A stretch of DNA of 64,000 bases from Actinostola sp. cb2023 (Eukaryota > Cnidaria > Anthozoa > Actiniaria > Actinostolidae): assembly GCA_033675265.1 (NCBI GenBank), contig JAUJYZ010000601.1, positions 46,001 to 110,000 on the forward strand. Direction: 5' to 3'. The notes below the pieces were generated by a model. It was not told where the DNA came from. It saw nothing but the letters and a program-made list of their open reading frames with translations, and did no database searches. The translations under genes were made by a program, and so were the position numbers. Shown here one piece after another: positions 60,790-64,000 of this stretch (the stretch's first letter is position 1; every line of letters starts with the position of its first letter).

Positions 60790-63700
60790 ACTTTGTAAAC
60801 AAGTGAAATTTGCCTTTTCTTTTTTCAGGGTGAGATATTATGCTACAATACAGACTGTACTTTTGACAATCAAACTAGTGTTAACACCATTTATTGCTCA
60901 GTTCTGGTTCGCTAATCATACACTCGAATCAACAGGTGTTTTGACTAATACCCACGAAACGCATCACAATGTACACTCCTGTATAGTTGATCTAAGATCA
61001 GAGGATCCGAATATTTCAATATGTCTTTATGTCCATTAATGTTGACGGTTTATTATCAGTGTCGTAATGATATTCGATGTGGTATGGCAGGTTCATTGGC
61101 GCATTGTATATGCTTGTTTACGGGGTTCTTTCCGTCGGAATCCAACTGGACACCAAAAAGAAACGCACAAGCGCTTGTTTCACTTCTAGAGCTTTCAGAA
61201 CCAGTCAAGTGAAATAATTCTGTTTGCAATTTAAATGAGTTGTTTGAGGGGTTTTTTGATGGGAAACGGTCTTAACAAAGCCGGATTCTTTACAAAGGGA
61301 TGGTCAACTTATAACAGGTTGAAAGCTCATCCAATCACATCACTGGAACGGCTTGGTTCTCACAATGTCATTGATTGAGGTTCAAGCCAGGGGCATTGTT
61401 ATGGTGTATTTGTCAAATGGATACCGCTAAATCACAGCGAAATCATATCTCAGTCGAACTAATTAGACCAAAGCCATAAGCAAAACAAATTATGTGTCTG
61501 GCGCTCCTGCCATTGCTGTCTTACTAGCTCGTTCTTTTCCGTTTTGCTGTTCACTTTAGAGATGTTGAGGATGACTTTTCTATGGCAAAATGCCATCGCT
61601 GTATAAATGCTATTTTCAATAACAATAGCATGCCTTCAGATGATGGTTCAAAAACCTAGCTAATTTCAAAGTTTGCATAGTTGTAGTCTAACCAAATAAA
61701 TGAAGCGAAGAAGTATTATTGATTGGAATAATGTACACAAACTACAGCGACAAAGACGTCACCTTCTTAACAACTCAGCACTGTTTGTCTTGAGATACAG
61801 GTTCAGACTTGCTAGACCTGCTTTTATCTCACTCAATAAACTTCGACTAATCCTAGACTGTAAATATGAGTGCATTCAGGCTTCTCAAAATGAAGGCTGT
61901 CAATAGATAAACCCTCTGACAGAATGTAAATACTGGAGGTTGTTGATTCGCAGCAGTGAGCACGACCTTCGTATTAAGACACCTGTTGCGTACAGTGTTG
62001 CGTACGTTTTCTTGAAGTGAATTAATAAGAAACGCCGAGTTGTTCTCATCTATAGACAAGTAGTCATGCATGAGATTCATGCAAAACGTGCTGCATAACT
62101 GACCTTGGAATTGCACAACATTTTATCATGCACCCCACAAGTGGACTCAAGCCGTGTTTGTTTTCATACAAAACTTGACATTATTAGAGGCACAACAAAG
62201 ACAGGTTTCATAACAGCATATTTTATAGATATATCTATTTTTCACAGTATTATAGTTCGAGGTTTTGGAAAAGACCATGGATTGATTTTCCATGACCGAA
62301 TGAGAAGACATCTTTCAATTTCGATATTCTTGTTATAAGTTTACTGCGATGAGACACATCATAATTGTCATTAGTGTGAGAGGTATTTATATTTGGTATT
62401 AATATTAATAAAGAAATACTTTGTTATATTCATCTGTACAATCAAATGGAATCTACGCTACAATTTAAAGTATTTGAATATACCTTAAGCTTATCACATC
62501 GGTGTTCTAATTGGGATTATTATTTTTAATTTCTGTTTCGCTTTATGTCAACTGTGTACATTTGAAATATCCCAACTATTTTACAGCGTACAGGTTGTTC
62601 TAAGCGAATTGAAATAGTATCAGTTCTCATATAAATAAGCACACACATTATCCCCTTCTCATTGTGGAGGAAACTTTGAAGATCAGTCGTGTGTCTTTCA
62701 AACTACATGTTAATATTTAATTAAAAAACACTTGTTAAAACCTTTTTCCATACTTGAGGTAACACATCTGTCTTCTCTTTCGCTGCACGTTCAAATATAA
62801 AATTGCTATACAAAGTTACATTTCAGTTTTGGAAACACTCGACTTGACAGGGTTCTAATGAACAAATAGAGGTCTGTGCGACTTTCTTTCAGTTTCGTTG
62901 ACTCAAACTCCTTTGTTTCTTGTTGTTGCTATTCTTCTCTAGTCTACCACCGATAGCAGGTTCCAATTACTGTATTGAGTATTTTTACTGTATATAAAAC
63001 ATAGTTTAAAAAATACATCGGCTGCATCTGAGTCTGTCTTTTTATAAAATATGCCCATGCAATTGACGATGAGTCTGAACGAGTGCTGAAACTGATAAAC
63101 CTGTTTCAGTCAAGCCTTTTGCTTTCAAATTTTGTTTTACAAACTCGTGCGGCTTTTTGTTCTATTTTGTTGTACTTTCTCAAACGAACCACATACTTTC
63201 ATCTTGGTTCAGTTTGTTTCCGGTACAGATCTTGCATTAGAACATGACTCGGCAATTTCCGCCATATCCTAATATGGTATGCTATTCAAGCCTTTGCCCC
63301 CAAGCCACAAATCAATACAAATCCTTATAAACGTAGCGAACTTTCGACACCTGTAACTTTTGGTCTAGCTAAGTAATTCGTTTCAAAGTACATTTACTAT
63401 CACTATACTCTTTCTAATTATCTGTTTGGTAGTCTTGGATGAAAATTTGAAAAGTCACATGATTGTTGATACACTCTCATTATACGAGCTTTCTTTCGCG
63501 GTACTTTTTAATTATGAAATGGCATCGAAGAATCCAGAACTATCAGAAAAATAATTACTGCAATTCCAAATAAACTCGAATAGTAAACTAATTATAAATA
63601 AGACTTGGATGATATACTACTAGATACTATTAAGCCGCAGGGGTCGGGGATTAAAAACAAGACCCCTCCACGCTCTGCCAAAACCCAAACCAGAGCCATC

Positions 63701-63815
63701 GTAATTATACGTTATGGCATGTTTGGCGGTTGTCAAAGTTACTTTGATCAAACTGTTCGAAGGTGTGAACTGCTTTCAAACACTTTGATCAAGGACTTTG
63801 AATAGAATAGAACAT
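60790..63815. other. no gene seen
   Basis: AT-rich sequence downstream of snail. Short frames (e.g. 60782-61039, 61700-61906, 62105-62338) have no domain, and none shows splice context I trust. Regulatory sequence for snail could lie here but cannot be told by eye. Confidence 0.4.
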
Positions 63816-64000
63816 GTCCTATAATAATAATAATTATTATTATAAATAATAATAGTAATAATAATAATAATAATTTTATAAGAAAAAATAGTAATATGAA
63901 CTGGACGTTTCGACGACCGCATGTCATTAAAATGTTTACGAAACCTTTTACTTATTAACGAACCCACGACACCCCGATTTCATGACAGGTGCTCTACCCA
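63816..64000. repeat. AAT/ATT tract, hammerhead-like motif and truncated tRNA-like repeat
   Basis: 63819-63870 is a mixed AAT/ATT tract. 63903-63931 on the minus strand reads AATGACATGCGGTCGTCGAA then ACGTCC, similar in order to the hammerhead-type motif at 37.1 kb. 63960-64000 (AACCCACGACACCCCGATTT...) matches 36812-36851 exactly over about 38 bases, the tRNA-like repeat, but the acceptor side before AACCCACG is different. The copy runs off the window. Confidence 0.6.

Overview
The window is animal nuclear DNA. It has spliced genes with GT-AG introns, secreted-receptor domains, a SNAG/C2H2 Snail-family gene, a METTL2-type tRNA methyltransferase gene, and many MITEs, SINE-like repeats and tyrosine-recombinase (YR) retrotransposons of the DIRS/Ngaro type. 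The domain mix (discoidin plus fibronectin III) and the repeat load fit a basal metazoan such as a coral or sea anemone. That assignment is an inference; no marker in the window settles the species.

Layout. 0-11 kb is a repeat desert: a 2-kb foldback element with a nested hAT-like insertion, small MITEs, a broken non-LTR retrotransposon, a tRNA-like SINE and a minisatellite. 11.6-31.8 kb, minus strand, is one long gene. It encodes a signal peptide, one discoidin (F5/8C) domain split over two exons, a Ser/Thr linker and at least seven fibronectin III (FN3) domains. Part of its repeat block is a recent 497-bp tandem triplication, and a second block has decayed into pseudoexons. Intron 2 carries a 6.7-kb YR retrotransposon (23.5-30.2 kb), itself hit by a 680-bp DNA transposon. 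32-38 kb holds MITEs, microsatellites, an inverted LINE copy and tRNA-like repeats. 38.2-44.4 kb is a nearly intact Ngaro-type retrotransposon with the full split-direct-repeat arrangement. 46.1-47.6 kb is a single-coding-exon ankyrin-repeat gene (minus). 49.6-55.1 kb is METTL2 (plus, ten exons found, last exon not found). 59.4-60.5 kb is a two-exon snail gene (plus). 60.8-64 kb shows no gene.

The most unusual observation is in the FN3 gene. Three separate minisatellites (72-75 bp units, at about 12.0-14.0, 17.2-17.5 and 19.0-21.4 kb) each start at the 5' splice donor of an FN3 exon, or of a decayed FN3 exon. Every unit carries a copy of that donor, in the largest array with about 24 bases of the exon end. 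The introns therefore hold dozens of tandem decoy donor sites in the sense orientation. I know of no standard class for this. It could reflect how the arrays arose, or it could affect splicing of a repeat-domain gene that is actively duplicating its exons.

The long plus-strand reading frames over these arrays are artefacts: 72 and 75 are multiples of three and the unit happens to lack a stop.
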